Source: Parabacteroides sp. AD58 (lineage in GTDB: Bacteria > Bacteroidota > Bacteroidia > Bacteroidales > Tannerellaceae). From it: a DNA stretch of 64,000 bases. The DNA lies in NCBI RefSeq assembly GCF_023744375.2, contig NZ_CP146284.1, positions 744,001 to 808,000 on the forward strand, read 5' to 3'. The notes under the pieces were generated by a model. It saw nothing but the letters and a program-made list of their open reading frames with translations. It did no database searches and was not told the origin of the DNA. The stretch's first letter is position 1, and each line of letters opens with the position of its first letter. A program made the position numbers and the translations under genes. Positions 25,083 through 34,195 of this stretch are shown in pieces.

Positions 25083-26033
25083 TTAAAATGAAGATAAGTT
25101 TCTGATCTGTTCTACTCCCTTTTCGAAATCAGAGATGATTTCTTTCATGACATCCGCCACGGATACTTCTTCCCGGAAAAGAGATGCTATCTGTCCTATT
25201 TCAAGCTCTCCTTCTTCCAGATTTCCTTCAAAGATACCTTTCTTGGCGCGGCCTTTGCCCAGCAATTCCCGTAATTCTTCCACATTAGCCCCACGGGATT
25301 CAGCTTCTTCTACGGCAGTTGTAAATGCGCCTTTCACCAATCGCGTCGGAGAAACCTTTTTCAACAGGAGTTTGGTATCACCTTCATTCAGCGACAGACA
25401 CAATTGCTTGAAGGCTTCGTGGGCAGAGCTTTCGGTTGTCAGGGCAAACCGTGTTCCGATCTGCACTCCTTCCGCACCCAAAGCAAAGGCAGCCAACATC
25501 CCTGCTCCTGTTCCGATACCACCGGCAGCCATCAAAGGCAGATTTGTTTTCCGCCGTACATGCGGAATCAGGCACATGGTTGTCGTTTCTTCCCTTCCGT
25601 TATGACCACCGGCCTCAAAGCCTTCAGCTACTACGGCATCTACTCCAGCCTCTTCGCACTTACCGGCGAATTTAGAACTGCTGACCACATGAACGACTGT
25701 CATTCCATGTTCCTTCAGGAACTTTGTCCAAGTCTTTGGGTTTCCGGCCGAAGTAAAGACAATCTTCACGCCTTCGTCTACAAGCATCTGCATGATCTTC
25801 TCGATTTCCGGATACATCAGCGGCACATTCACCCCAAAAGGCTTATCTGTAGCTGCCTGGCATTTCCGGATATGTTCCTGCAAAACCTCCGGATGCATCG
25901 AGCCGGCGCCCAATAAACCCAATCCACCGGCATTACTAACGGCAGAAGCCAGTCGCCAACCACTACACCAGACCATTCCTCCCTGAACAACAGGATATTT
26001 TATCTTAAACAAATTACAAATTCTATTTTCCAT
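25083..26033 (-). CDS. Nitronate monooxygenase / FabK-like flavin oxidoreductase
   Basis: A 316-residue FMN-binding TIM-barrel protein of the 2-nitropropane dioxygenase superfamily. The N-terminus (YPVVQGGMVWCSGWRLASAV) and the phosphate-binding segments EGFEAGGHNGR, MAAGGIGTG and GVQIGTRFA are family hallmarks. The superfamily includes nitronate monooxygenases and the enoyl-ACP reductase FabK, and I cannot choose between them from sequence alone. It lies between the GT-C-type gene and the dipeptidase, all on the minus strand with short gaps. Confidence 0.85.
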   Translation of the reverse strand: MENRICNLFKIKYPVVQGGMVWCSGWRLASAVSNAGGLGLLGAGSMHPEVLQEHIRKCQAATDKPFGVNVPLMYPEIEKIMQMLVDEGVKIVFTSAGNPKTWTKFLKEHGMTVVHVVSSSKFAGKCEEAGVDAVVAEGFEAGGHNGREETTTMCLIPHVRRKTNLPLMAAGGIGTGAGMLAAFALGAEGVQIGTRFALTTESSAHEAFKQLCLSLNEGDTKLLLKKVSPTRLVKGAFTTAVEEAESRGANVEELRELLGKGRAKKGIFEGNLEEGELEIGQIASLFREEVSVADVMKEIISDFEKGVEQIRNLSSF

Positions 26034-26077
26034 ATCTATTCTTATATATATTGTTTATACCTTAATATTGATCCGCT

Positions 26078-27385
26078 TCAAAACATGCCTATGGCATTTA
26101 CCAGCATATTGACGGCAAATGTCAACGCTATGGACGCATATAATATCTTAATATTGATTTTCTTGAACAGCTGATAATAAACCGTGATCAGCATAATAAC
26201 AGTCAAAGCAATCAATGCCCCGATCCTCAAATCAATCGGAACGACAGGCAACGGACTCCAAGGTGTCGGAATGAAAAGCAATACCAGACCTATCAGTACG
26301 GCAGTAGCCAGGAAACTCGCAAACAACCGGGTACACCACATCCGGTATTCGGTAATATAAATCGCATACTGGGCTAAAAATATCGTAATGAACGGATAAA
26401 CCGGCAACAGATAGCTGGCCCTTTTTACCGGCATCAAAGCGTAGGCAATCAGCAGCACAATCATGGAAATCAGACTGAATAATTTAACGCCCGTACAATC
26501 AATCTTTTTCTTTTCCATTTTCACCCCGAATAAGGAGAAAAAGAAAAAGACAATCCAAGGCAGGAAGCCCAATGCCAATAAGGGAATGATATAAAAGAAA
26601 TTATGGGTATGAGACTGCAACCCCCAGAAATAACTGAATTCATCTTTCATTACATCCAGCAGCAGATCCATACCACCCTGCTTCCAGATGCTGACATACC
26701 AGAGCGCTGGCAGAAACAAGGATGAAATGGCAACGTAAAACATGGCTTTCAGCGAGAAAAAAACAGCATGTTTACGTGTCACCAATAAATAAATGGTAAA
26801 AGTCACTACCGGAAGAATCATTCCCATCAGCCCTTTGGTCAAAATGGCACCGCTTAACAACGCCGATATCTCTACCGGAATACCTTTCAACTCGTAATTC
26901 TCTTCCCAACGGTACAGCTGCGTTAATGCGACAAAGATAAAAGTGGCAAACAACAGATCACCGGAACTGGCGGCCGAGAGATTCTGCATACCGGCGCAGG
27001 TAATCAGGAATAAGGTTGAGATAAAAGCTTCATGGAATTTGACCCGTCGCCCAAAGAAGATCAAGGTGCAAGTCATCATGACGATAAAAGCCAGGGCTCC
27101 CGGTAATTGCAAGGTGAATTTCGACACATATCCTTGCCAGCTCGAGAAAAGAACGATCAGCCAATGCAGCATCGGATGATCATAACTGATTTCACCGGTA
27201 GGCATTTTCGGAAGTACCCATTCACCAGATTCCAGCATCGCTTTGGCAACCGCCGCATCCGATGAATTGGCCATACTGCCTAATTCGCTTAATCCTAACC
27301 AAGGTAATACAGAAATCAAACAGATAAAAATGATCATCGTGATCGGTTTCTGCAAGTACAAATATTGTAAAGTTGGTGTACGCAT
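26078..27385 (-). CDS. GT-C-type (ArnT/PMT-like) membrane glycosyltransferase
   Basis: A 435-residue polytopic membrane protein with about ten to twelve helices. The first outer loop contains SSDAAVAKAMLESGEWVLPK followed by SYDHPMLHW, the layout of GT39/ArnT proteins in which an acidic pair precedes an AxxMLESGxWxxP helix. Those enzymes move sugars from polyprenyl phosphates onto lipids or proteins outside the cytoplasm. The canonical DE pair is replaced by SD here, and there is no large C-terminal domain, so activity and substrate are uncertain. Confidence 0.75.
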   Translation of the reverse strand: MRTPTLQYLYLQKPITMIIFICLISVLPWLGLSELGSMANSSDAAVAKAMLESGEWVLPKMPTGEISYDHPMLHWLIVLFSSWQGYVSKFTLQLPGALAFIVMMTCTLIFFGRRVKFHEAFISTLFLITCAGMQNLSAASSGDLLFATFIFVALTQLYRWEENYELKGIPVEISALLSGAILTKGLMGMILPVVTFTIYLLVTRKHAVFFSLKAMFYVAISSLFLPALWYVSIWKQGGMDLLLDVMKDEFSYFWGLQSHTHNFFYIIPLLALGFLPWIVFFFFSLFGVKMEKKKIDCTGVKLFSLISMIVLLIAYALMPVKRASYLLPVYPFITIFLAQYAIYITEYRMWCTRLFASFLATAVLIGLVLLFIPTPWSPLPVVPIDLRIGALIALTVIMLITVYYQLFKKINIKILYASIALTFAVNMLVNAIGMF

Positions 27386-27456
27386 AAATTTCTCCTAATT
27401 TATAATAGCACAAAGAAACGGTTTTTTACGGACATAATCGGCCTTTTAGCGAACTT

Positions 27457-29010
27457 TTACATGCCCAACGATGCTTTTATTGCCTGACGGATAACGCCGG
27501 CATCTGCCTTGTTTTCGCGCAAGATGGAAAGAACAAAGTCTAAATAATGCTCCTTTGTACTGATTCCGCAGAGTTGGCAAACCCGGCTTTGCGGCAACAT
27601 GCCTTTCTGATTATATACCCGTAAAATGCTATTGTAATCGGCTGTCTGGATATATTGCTGAAACGCGCTTTTAATATGATTATATATTTCATCGACCCGG
27701 ATGCGTTCATGGATCTCTTCCACCTGATCATTCAACTGCTCAAAAGAGTGGATTTTGCAGTTCAACGCCATCTCCAGTTTCTTTTTTACCTGATGTTTGG
27801 CATGCAGAATCACCTGGTCTTCCAGATCTTTATTAAACAGCTGGATCACATTCTCTTTTACCTGGCTGAATATTTCATCCGGATTCTTCATCAGCCTGCC
27901 GGCAACCGATTTGATCACGTCTTCGAGCATAAGCAAATTCTCTACTTCAGCCACATTGGGAACGAAGATATGCTGTTCGTTCAGATAACGTATTTCCCCT
28001 TCCGTCCGGCGGTCCCGGTCAACGATACCCATACTTTCCAGCATGTGAAAGTCTTTTAACTGACTGAAGGCCTTGGTCGTTTCAATTACTTTCTGACATC
28101 CGCCCATCGGCTTCACCATATAATCGGGGAAAACCAGCGAATACAACCGGTTGTCGATGCTGTTATTGTCGGTCCCTTCGATAAAAAGAATCGGTTTACG
28201 GCTGCCCAGCACTTCCATGTAAAGCTCTTCCGGCAGACTTTTGTTATTTTCGATCAGCTCATAGTCCCAAATCTGATGATCTGCATCATACGAACGGATC
28301 CATAATCGCTTACAAGAACGCCTTGCTAAGGCAAAATCAATATCATGTGTCAGATAGACAAATGTACAGTCGGGCCTCAGTTCTTCAATCTTATCCCATA
28401 AAACATTCTTGATCGAATCGTGCAACAATGTTTCCGGCTCTTCAATTACCAGCATAGACTGCTCAGGCGCATACAGTCCGGCCGCTATCAGGTAAAAGAC
28501 CAGCTTCTCACTGTCACTCATCCGCCCGGCAGTATATGAATGAGAAGTACGTTCAGCCGAGGTCAGTTCGATAAAACCGGACTTCCGGATCAGCCGGTTA
28601 TGCGGAAACATCTGTTCCCAAATCTCCTGAATAACGTCGATCTTCGTCCTCGGCGGCTCCAGTCCGGCATTCAGCTTGCAAGCCTCCTTATAATTTACGG
28701 CCGCTTCAAACTCTTCGCGTTGCAGACGGAGAATCATTTTCTCGTATTCTGTTACCCGCGGGAGCAGCAACCGTTCCTTAATTAAGGTTTGCAGCTGCAT
28801 CCATTCATCCGACGAAGTATGTTCGTCCGGCTGCCCGGTGATAAACAAAGCATGCAACCCGGAAATCTTCAGTGCACGCCCGGCATATCGCGTCAGCAAA
28901 TCCCGGCCAAAAGAAGACTTTCCTGCCCCATTCGTACCAATAATGACTAATGAATTAGTCGAAATAACCGGTTTTTCGTTATGTATATTGAGAGGTAATT
29001 GAATTTCCAT
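27457..29010 (-). CDS. AAA ATPase fused to DUF4435 (PARIS-like)
   Basis: A 517-residue single-chain protein. The N-terminal half is an ABC/SMC-like ATPase: Walker A GTNGAGKSS (25-33), a signature-like AGRMSDSEKL (161-170), Walker B LVIEEPET (187-194) and the switch His in YLTHD (H222). The C-terminal part is DUF4435, a TOPRIM-type nuclease fold, with E278 (LFIEGTDNN), D331 and D333 (IVDRDRR) as the expected metal ligands. The same pair of domains forms AriA and AriB of the PARIS anti-phage system, and fused versions are known. The region also holds a helical C-terminus rich in charged residues. It has its own -7 box and no defence neighbours. Confidence 0.82.
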   Translation of the reverse strand: MEIQLPLNIHNEKPVISTNSLVIIGTNGAGKSSFGRDLLTRYAGRALKISGLHALFITGQPDEHTSSDEWMQLQTLIKERLLLPRVTEYEKMILRLQREEFEAAVNYKEACKLNAGLEPPRTKIDVIQEIWEQMFPHNRLIRKSGFIELTSAERTSHSYTAGRMSDSEKLVFYLIAAGLYAPEQSMLVIEEPETLLHDSIKNVLWDKIEELRPDCTFVYLTHDIDFALARRSCKRLWIRSYDADHQIWDYELIENNKSLPEELYMEVLGSRKPILFIEGTDNNSIDNRLYSLVFPDYMVKPMGGCQKVIETTKAFSQLKDFHMLESMGIVDRDRRTEGEIRYLNEQHIFVPNVAEVENLLMLEDVIKSVAGRLMKNPDEIFSQVKENVIQLFNKDLEDQVILHAKHQVKKKLEMALNCKIHSFEQLNDQVEEIHERIRVDEIYNHIKSAFQQYIQTADYNSILRVYNQKGMLPQSRVCQLCGISTKEHYLDFVLSILRENKADAGVIRQAIKASLGM

Positions 29011-29034
29011 ATTCCGTAACCATTGATCACTTTA

Positions 29035-29042
29035 CAAAGTTA
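29035..29042 (-). promoter_or_regulatory. Probable -7 box of the AAA-DUF4435 gene
   Basis: On the minus strand TAACTTTG matches TAnnTTTG, about 25 bp before the start codon. No -33 box is evident. Confidence 0.45.
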
Positions 29043-29158
29043 TAATTTTCCTCCGCATGAAAAGAATATTCGTACGCAAAAATCGCAGGACACAAAACTT
29101 CTTTTACCTTATTCTATTTATACGTTTCAGCCGACTTAAAACAGCAAATCCGACCGGG

Positions 29159-29254
29159 AATTCTTTAGTTCACGGCGTGAACTACTTAATCCACGGCGTG
29201 AACTAAGTAATTCCCGACGTGAACTAAGTAATCCACGCCGTGGATTAAAGAATT
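29159..29254. repeat. Array of four 15-bp palindromes, 21-bp period
   Basis: Units GTTCACGGCGTGAAC (29168), ATCCACGGCGTGAAC (29189), ATTCCCGACGTGAAC (29210) and ATCCACGCCGTGGAT (29231) are separated by TACTTA, TAAGTA and TAAGTA. Outer arms AATTCTTTA (29159) and TAAAGAATT (29246) are inverted copies. Units 1 and 4 are perfect odd palindromes. The period of exactly 21 bp is about two DNA turns. A five-unit relative lies at 60.14-60.25 kb. The remaining sequence of the 549-bp gap 29011-29559 holds only the two promoter regions. Confidence 0.9.
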
Positions 29255-29481
29255 TCTCCTCTCTTTTATATTTTTATCCGGTAAAAAACAAATGATATTT
29301 CCTGCAAGCAACAAGAAATGTTGAATTGTACCCAAGCGGACAAGATATGAGCGCTTTTGACAAACATAGTTTCAAACAATTTATTCAGTTTTGCAGTTAA
29401 ATAATCGGGACAAAGTCAGGAGGAAACAGACCAGGCAAAATAAAATCTTTTTTTGCGGTCGATTTTACTATTAAAAAGTAA

Positions 29482-29509
29482 TTGGAGTTTCAAAAAAATA
29501 CTAACTTTG
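29482..29509 (+). promoter_or_regulatory. Promoter of the V-type ATPase operon
   Basis: TAACTTTG (29502-29509) matches the -7 consensus. TTG (29482-29484) upstream is an approximate -33 box with a slightly short spacer of 17 bp. The leader would be about 45 nt. Confidence 0.55.
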
Positions 29510-29559
29510 GACCATACAAGTAACGAATTTGTAATGTACATAAATTATATAAAAGGAAC

Positions 29560-30150
29560 ATGGATACAAAAATTCAAGAATTAACCGAAAAAATCTACCA
29601 GGAAGGCGTAGAGAAAGGTAACGAGGAAGCTGCTCGTATTATCGCGGAAGCCGAAGCTCGTAAAAAAGTTCTGATAGAAGAAGCTGAAGCGAAAGCAAAA
29701 GAAATTGTAGCCAGTGCTGAAAAACAAGCTAACGAGCTGAAGAAAAACACGGAAGCAGAGTTGAAGCTGTTTGCATCCCAATCTGTTGAAGCTTTGAAAA
29801 GTGAAGTAACGAACCTGATCACAGGTAAAGTCGTAAGTGAAAACGTAAAGGCTGTAGCGGCAGATCCTGCATTCATGCAGAAAGTTATTCTCGAATTAGT
29901 CAAAAGCTGGCCCAGCCAGGAAAATCTGGTGATCCAGTCGGCTGATGCAGAAGCTTTAAAGAAATATTTTCTATCCAATGCCAAAGACTTATTGAATAAA
30001 GGCGTAACTATCGAGCAGGTTAGCGGCAAGAAAACCTCTTTTTCAATTATGCCGGCCGATGGTTCTTATAAAGTATCGTTTGGCGAAGACGAGTTTGTTG
30101 AATTTTTCAAAGAGTTCTTACGCCCACAGCTGGTTGAAGCTCTTTTCTAA
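29560..30150 (+). CDS. ntpE: V-type ATP synthase subunit E
   Basis: A 196-residue peripheral-stalk subunit of the V/A-type ATPase. The first 90 residues form a long Ala/Glu/Lys-rich helix (AARIIAEAEARKKVLIEEAE region), followed by a small globular domain, as in subunit E, which ties the catalytic head to the membrane part. It is the first gene of the operon E-DUF2764-A-B-D-I-K. There is no separate gene for the partner stalk subunit (G/H) in the operon. Confidence 0.9.
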   Translation: MDTKIQELTEKIYQEGVEKGNEEAARIIAEAEARKKVLIEEAEAKAKEIVASAEKQANELKKNTEAELKLFASQSVEALKSEVTNLITGKVVSENVKAVAADPAFMQKVILELVKSWPSQENLVIQSADAEALKKYFLSNAKDLLNKGVTIEQVSGKKTSFSIMPADGSYKVSFGEDEFVEFFKEFLRPQLVEALF

Positions 30151-30162
30151 CAAATCAGTGCA

Positions 30163-31032
30163 ATGAGTAAATATTATTGCTTAATAGCAGGTCTCCCTGA
30201 CATTACGCTCGACGATAGCAGGCTCACCTACTCGGTTGCTGATTTCAGGAATGAATTAAGCGATATACTGACGCGTAAAGATAAAAAGCTGATTGATCTG
30301 TTCTTCCTGAAATTTGACAACAAGAACCTGATCAGTCAGTTGAAGAATCCGGATCAGGAGATGGATCCGCGAGGGAGCATTACATACGATGAATCTCACG
30401 CCTTGTATCAAGCCCTGAAAGAAGAAGAAGCGATTCCGAAAAACAATCGTATTCCTCCGTATTTCACCGACTTCTTCCGTATGTATTTAGAGAGTGAAGC
30501 AAAAGGCGACGCAGCCACCATTTCGTGGGAAGACCGCCTTGCTGCTTTATATTATGCTTATGCCATGAAATGCGGGAATCAGTTCGTCTCAGACTGGTTT
30601 GAGTTGAACCTTAACATTAATAATATGTTAACCGCCATCACCTGCCGTAAACACGGATTAGACAAATCCCAATATATCGTAGGAAACAACAACGTGGCTG
30701 AAGCATTGCGCACATCGAATGCCCGGGACTTTGGCTTGGGCGACGATATTGAATATCTGCCGGCCCTGCAGCACATAGCAGAAGAATCTGATCTGATGCT
30801 CCGGGAAAAGAAGATAGATACGCTGAAATGGAACTGGCTGGAAGAACAGACCTTCTTCAAGACGTTCGATATCGAAAGTGTCTTCGCCTACATGCTTAAA
30901 CTGGAAATGATTGAACGCTGGGTTGGTCTTGATAAAGAAACCGGCGAAAAGACATTCCGCGAAATTGTAGGAGCAATGAAAAAAGGCAGCGAGAATGCCT
31001 TGGAAGAATTTAAAAGAAATAACGAAAAATAA
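30163..31032 (+). CDS. DUF2764 family protein, V-type ATPase operon
   Basis: A 289-residue soluble, mostly helical protein of the DUF2764 family (starts SKYYCLIAGLPDITLDD). The family occurs in the V-type ATPase operons of Bacteroidetes and related phyla. It fills the gene position where subunit C is found in other operons, between E and A, and no recognisable subunit C is present. That it acts as the C-like central-stalk cap joining the rotor to the head is an inference from position and size. It starts 12 bp after ntpE and ends 2 bp before ntpA. Confidence 0.85.
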   Translation: MSKYYCLIAGLPDITLDDSRLTYSVADFRNELSDILTRKDKKLIDLFFLKFDNKNLISQLKNPDQEMDPRGSITYDESHALYQALKEEEAIPKNNRIPPYFTDFFRMYLESEAKGDAATISWEDRLAALYYAYAMKCGNQFVSDWFELNLNINNMLTAITCRKHGLDKSQYIVGNNNVAEALRTSNARDFGLGDDIEYLPALQHIAEESDLMLREKKIDTLKWNWLEEQTFFKTFDIESVFAYMLKLEMIERWVGLDKETGEKTFREIVGAMKKGSENALEEFKRNNEK

Positions 31033-31034
31033 TT

Positions 31035-32786
31035 ATGGCAACGAAAGGAATTGTAAGAGGAATCGTTTCGAACTTGGTGACCGTTGAGGTGGACGGACCG
31101 GTTTCTCAGAATGAAATCTGTTACATTTCGGTCGGGGGCGTCAAGCTGATGGCCGAAGTTATCAAGGTAATAGGTAAGAATGCCTTTGTGCAGGTATTCG
31201 AAAGTACGCGTGGTATGCGTGTAGGCGATAGCGCCGAATTCCAGGGACACATGCTGGAAGTAACATTAGGTCCGGGTATGCTGTCGCGCAACTACGATGG
31301 TCTGCAAAATGACCTGGACAAAATGCAAGGTGTATTCCTGAAGCGCGGTGAATATACATTCCCGTTGGATGAAAATAAGAAATGGGCCTTCAAGCCACTG
31401 GCGAAAGCCGGCGAAAAAGCCATTGCCGGAACCTGGTTGGGCGAAGTAGATGAGAACTCGCAGCCGCATAAGATCATGGTTCCTTTTACATTCAAGGGAG
31501 AATATACCATTAAAAGTGTTGTCGCAGAAGGAGAATATACCATCAATGATACGATAGCTGTATTGACTGATGCAGAAGGCAACGAGGTAAAAGTAACCAT
31601 GGTACAGAAATGGCCGGTAAAGAAAGCCATCACCTGCTACAAAGAAAAGCCCCGTCCATACAAACTGCTGGAAACCGGTGTTCGTACCATTGATACGGTC
31701 AATCCGATTATTGAAGGCGGTACAGGCTTTATCCCGGGTCCGTTCGGTACCGGAAAGACCGTTCTGCAGCACGCCATCTCTAAACAGGCAGAAGCGGATA
31801 TCGTGATCATCGCAGCCTGCGGTGAACGTGCCAACGAGGTTGTGGAAATCTTTACCGAATTCCCGGAACTGGTCGATCCGCATACTGGCCGAAAGCTGAT
31901 GGAAAGAACCATTATCATCGCCAACACATCCAACATGCCGGTTGCCGCCCGTGAAGCTTCTGTTTATACAGCCATGACAATTGCCGAGTATTACCGCAGC
32001 ATGGGATTGAAGGTTCTGCTGATGGCCGACTCTACTTCCCGTTGGGCTCAGGCTTTGCGTGAAATGTCTAACCGTTTGGAAGAGTTGCCAGGTCCGGATG
32101 CATTCCCGATGGACTTGTCTGCTATTATTGCCAACTTCTATGCCCGTGCCGGTTATGTTATTCTGAATAATGGTTCAACTGGTTCTGTCACCTTTATCGG
32201 TACCGTATCACCGGCCGGTGGTAACCTGAAAGAGCCGGTTACAGAAAACACGAAGAAGGTAGCCCGCTGTTTCTATGCCTTGGAGCAGGAACGTGCCGAC
32301 CGTAAGCGTTACCCGGCTGTCAACCCGATTGAAAGTTATTCCAAATATCTGGAATATCCCGAATTCCAGGAATATATTGCCAAGCATATCTCTCCGAACT
32401 GGATAGAGAAAGTAAACGAGATCAAGACCCGTATGTTGCGTGGTAAGGAAATTGCCGAACAGATTAACATCTTGGGTGATGATGGTGTTCCGGTTGATTA
32501 TCACGTTACGTTCTGGAAGTCTGAACTGATCGACTTTGTCATCTTGCAGCAAGATGCCTTCGATGCCATAGATGCAGTTACTCCGCTGCCCCGTCAGGAA
32601 TTTATGCTGGATAAGGTAGTTTCGATCTGCCGTACCGACTTCAAGTTTGACACATTCCTCGAAGTAATGGATTACTTCAAGAAGATGATCAATATCTTCA
32701 AGCAGATGAACTACTCTGAATATGAAAGCGAACAATTCAAGAAGTTTAATCAGGAATTGGATGCTTTGTTAAAAGAAAGAATGTAA
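31035..32786 (+). CDS. ntpA: V-type ATPase catalytic subunit A
   Basis: A 583-residue catalytic subunit that hydrolyses or makes ATP. The P-loop is GPFGTGKTVLQH, the catalytic Glu region is CGERANEVVEIFTEFPEL, and the arginine-bearing SRWAQALREMSNRLEELPG segment follows. The non-homologous insertion typical of A subunits lies between the N-terminal barrel and the P-loop (about residues 110-215). Length is normal. Fits directly with NtpB encoded 14 bp downstream. Confidence 0.98.
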   Translation: MATKGIVRGIVSNLVTVEVDGPVSQNEICYISVGGVKLMAEVIKVIGKNAFVQVFESTRGMRVGDSAEFQGHMLEVTLGPGMLSRNYDGLQNDLDKMQGVFLKRGEYTFPLDENKKWAFKPLAKAGEKAIAGTWLGEVDENSQPHKIMVPFTFKGEYTIKSVVAEGEYTINDTIAVLTDAEGNEVKVTMVQKWPVKKAITCYKEKPRPYKLLETGVRTIDTVNPIIEGGTGFIPGPFGTGKTVLQHAISKQAEADIVIIAACGERANEVVEIFTEFPELVDPHTGRKLMERTIIIANTSNMPVAAREASVYTAMTIAEYYRSMGLKVLLMADSTSRWAQALREMSNRLEELPGPDAFPMDLSAIIANFYARAGYVILNNGSTGSVTFIGTVSPAGGNLKEPVTENTKKVARCFYALEQERADRKRYPAVNPIESYSKYLEYPEFQEYIAKHISPNWIEKVNEIKTRMLRGKEIAEQINILGDDGVPVDYHVTFWKSELIDFVILQQDAFDAIDAVTPLPRQEFMLDKVVSICRTDFKFDTFLEVMDYFKKMINIFKQMNYSEYESEQFKKFNQELDALLKERM

Positions 32787-32800
32787 TAAAGAATAACAGT

Positions 32801-34120
32801 ATGGCAACAAAAGCATTTCAGAAAATATATACAAAGATTACCCAGATCACCAAGGCGACTTGTTCGCTGAAAGCAACCGGTGTCGGGTACGATGAGTTGG
32901 CTTCCGTAGATGGAAAACTAGCTCAGGTAGTAAAGATTATGGGAGATGAAGTAACCTTGCAGGTTTTCTCCGGAACGGAAGGTATCCGGACAAATGCCGA
33001 GGTTGTCTTCATGGGAAAAGCTCCTTCTTTAAAAGTAGGCGACCAATTGGCAGGCCGCTTCTTCAATGCTTATGGTGAACCGATCGACGGTGGTCCTGTT
33101 CCGGAAGGCAAAGAAGTGGAAATCGGTGGTCCGTCAGTAAATCCCGTTCGTCGTAAGCAGCCTTCTGAACTGATCGCTACGGGTATTGCCGGTATCGACT
33201 TGAACAACACCTTGGTTACCGGACAGAAGATTCCGTTCTTCGCTGACCCTGACCAGCCTTTCAACCAGGTAATGGCGCTGGTAGCTATGCGTGCCCAATC
33301 AGATAAGATTATCTTGGGCGGTATGGGTATGACCAACGACGACTATCTGTTCTTCAAGAATACATTTAGCAACGCGGGTGCGCTGGACCGTATCGTCAGT
33401 TTCATCAATACAACCGAAGACCCGTCAGTTGAGCGTATTCTGATTCCGGATATGGCCTTGTGTGCTGCCGAATATTTTGCGGTAGAAAAGCATGAAAAGG
33501 TATTGGTTCTGCTGACGGATATGACCAACTACGCCGATGCTTTGGCGATTGTATCTAACCGTATGGACCAGATCCCGTCTAAAGACTCTATGCCGGGTTC
33601 TTTGTATTCAGACTTGGCCAAGATTTATGAAAAGGCCGTTCAGTTCCCGGATGGCGGATCTATTACAATTATTGCCGTAACCACCTTGTCGGGTGGCGAT
33701 ATCACACACGCTGTTCCTGATAATACGGGTTATATTACAGAAGGACAGTTGTATCTGCGTCGAGACAGTGATGTCGGCAAAGTTATCGTCGATCCGTTCC
33801 GTAGTTTGTCTCGTCTGAAACAGCTGGTAACCGGTAAGAAGACGCGTGAAGATCATCCGCAGGTAATGAACGCTGCCGTTCGTTTGTATGCAGATGCCGC
33901 CAATGCAAAGACAAAGATGGAAAACGGTTTCGACCTGACTGATTATGATAACCGTGCCTTAGCCTTCGCGAAAGATTATTCATCGAAGTTATTGGCTATC
34001 GACGTAAATCTGGATACAACCGAAATGCTGGATGTAGCATGGAGCTTGTTCGGAAAATACTTCCAGCCGGCTGAAGTCAACATCAAACAGGCGTTGGTTG
34101 ATAAGTATTGGAAGAAATAA
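32801..34120 (+). CDS. ntpB: V-type ATPase subunit B
   Basis: A 439-residue non-catalytic nucleotide-site subunit that alternates with A in the head. It has the B-subunit segments GRFFNAYGEPIDGGP, NPVRRKQPSELIATGI, LLTDMTNYADALAIVSNR and PGSLYSDLAKIYEKA, and lacks a P-loop, as expected. The 75-bp gap to ntpD contains a hairpin, unlike the other short gaps of the operon. Confidence 0.98.
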   Translation: MATKAFQKIYTKITQITKATCSLKATGVGYDELASVDGKLAQVVKIMGDEVTLQVFSGTEGIRTNAEVVFMGKAPSLKVGDQLAGRFFNAYGEPIDGGPVPEGKEVEIGGPSVNPVRRKQPSELIATGIAGIDLNNTLVTGQKIPFFADPDQPFNQVMALVAMRAQSDKIILGGMGMTNDDYLFFKNTFSNAGALDRIVSFINTTEDPSVERILIPDMALCAAEYFAVEKHEKVLVLLTDMTNYADALAIVSNRMDQIPSKDSMPGSLYSDLAKIYEKAVQFPDGGSITIIAVTTLSGGDITHAVPDNTGYITEGQLYLRRDSDVGKVIVDPFRSLSRLKQLVTGKKTREDHPQVMNAAVRLYADAANAKTKMENGFDLTDYDNRALAFAKDYSSKLLAIDVNLDTTEMLDVAWSLFGKYFQPAEVNIKQALVDKYWKK

Positions 34121-34128
34121 GAGAGGTT

Positions 34129-34165
34129 ATGTTATCTGATCTAAGCATCAGACTTCAGGTAACAT
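34129..34165 (+). other. Intercistronic hairpin between ntpB and ntpD
   Basis: An 11-bp stem with one G-U pair (34129-34139 with 34155-34165) and a 15-nt loop lies in the operon's only long gap. No T run follows, so it is more likely an RNA-processing or stability element than a terminator. Confidence 0.6.
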
Positions 34166-34195
34166 CAAATCAAATGCGAATTATACATTAATAAA

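Noticed and set aside
29168..29245. CRISPR-like array
   Set aside because: The repeat unit is 15 bp with near-constant 6-bp spacers and no cas genes are present; this is a short-period palindrome array, not CRISPR. The same holds at 60145-60243.
34129..34165. Terminator between ntpB and ntpD
   Set aside because: No T run follows the stem, and ending transcription here would cut off D, I and K, which the enzyme needs.
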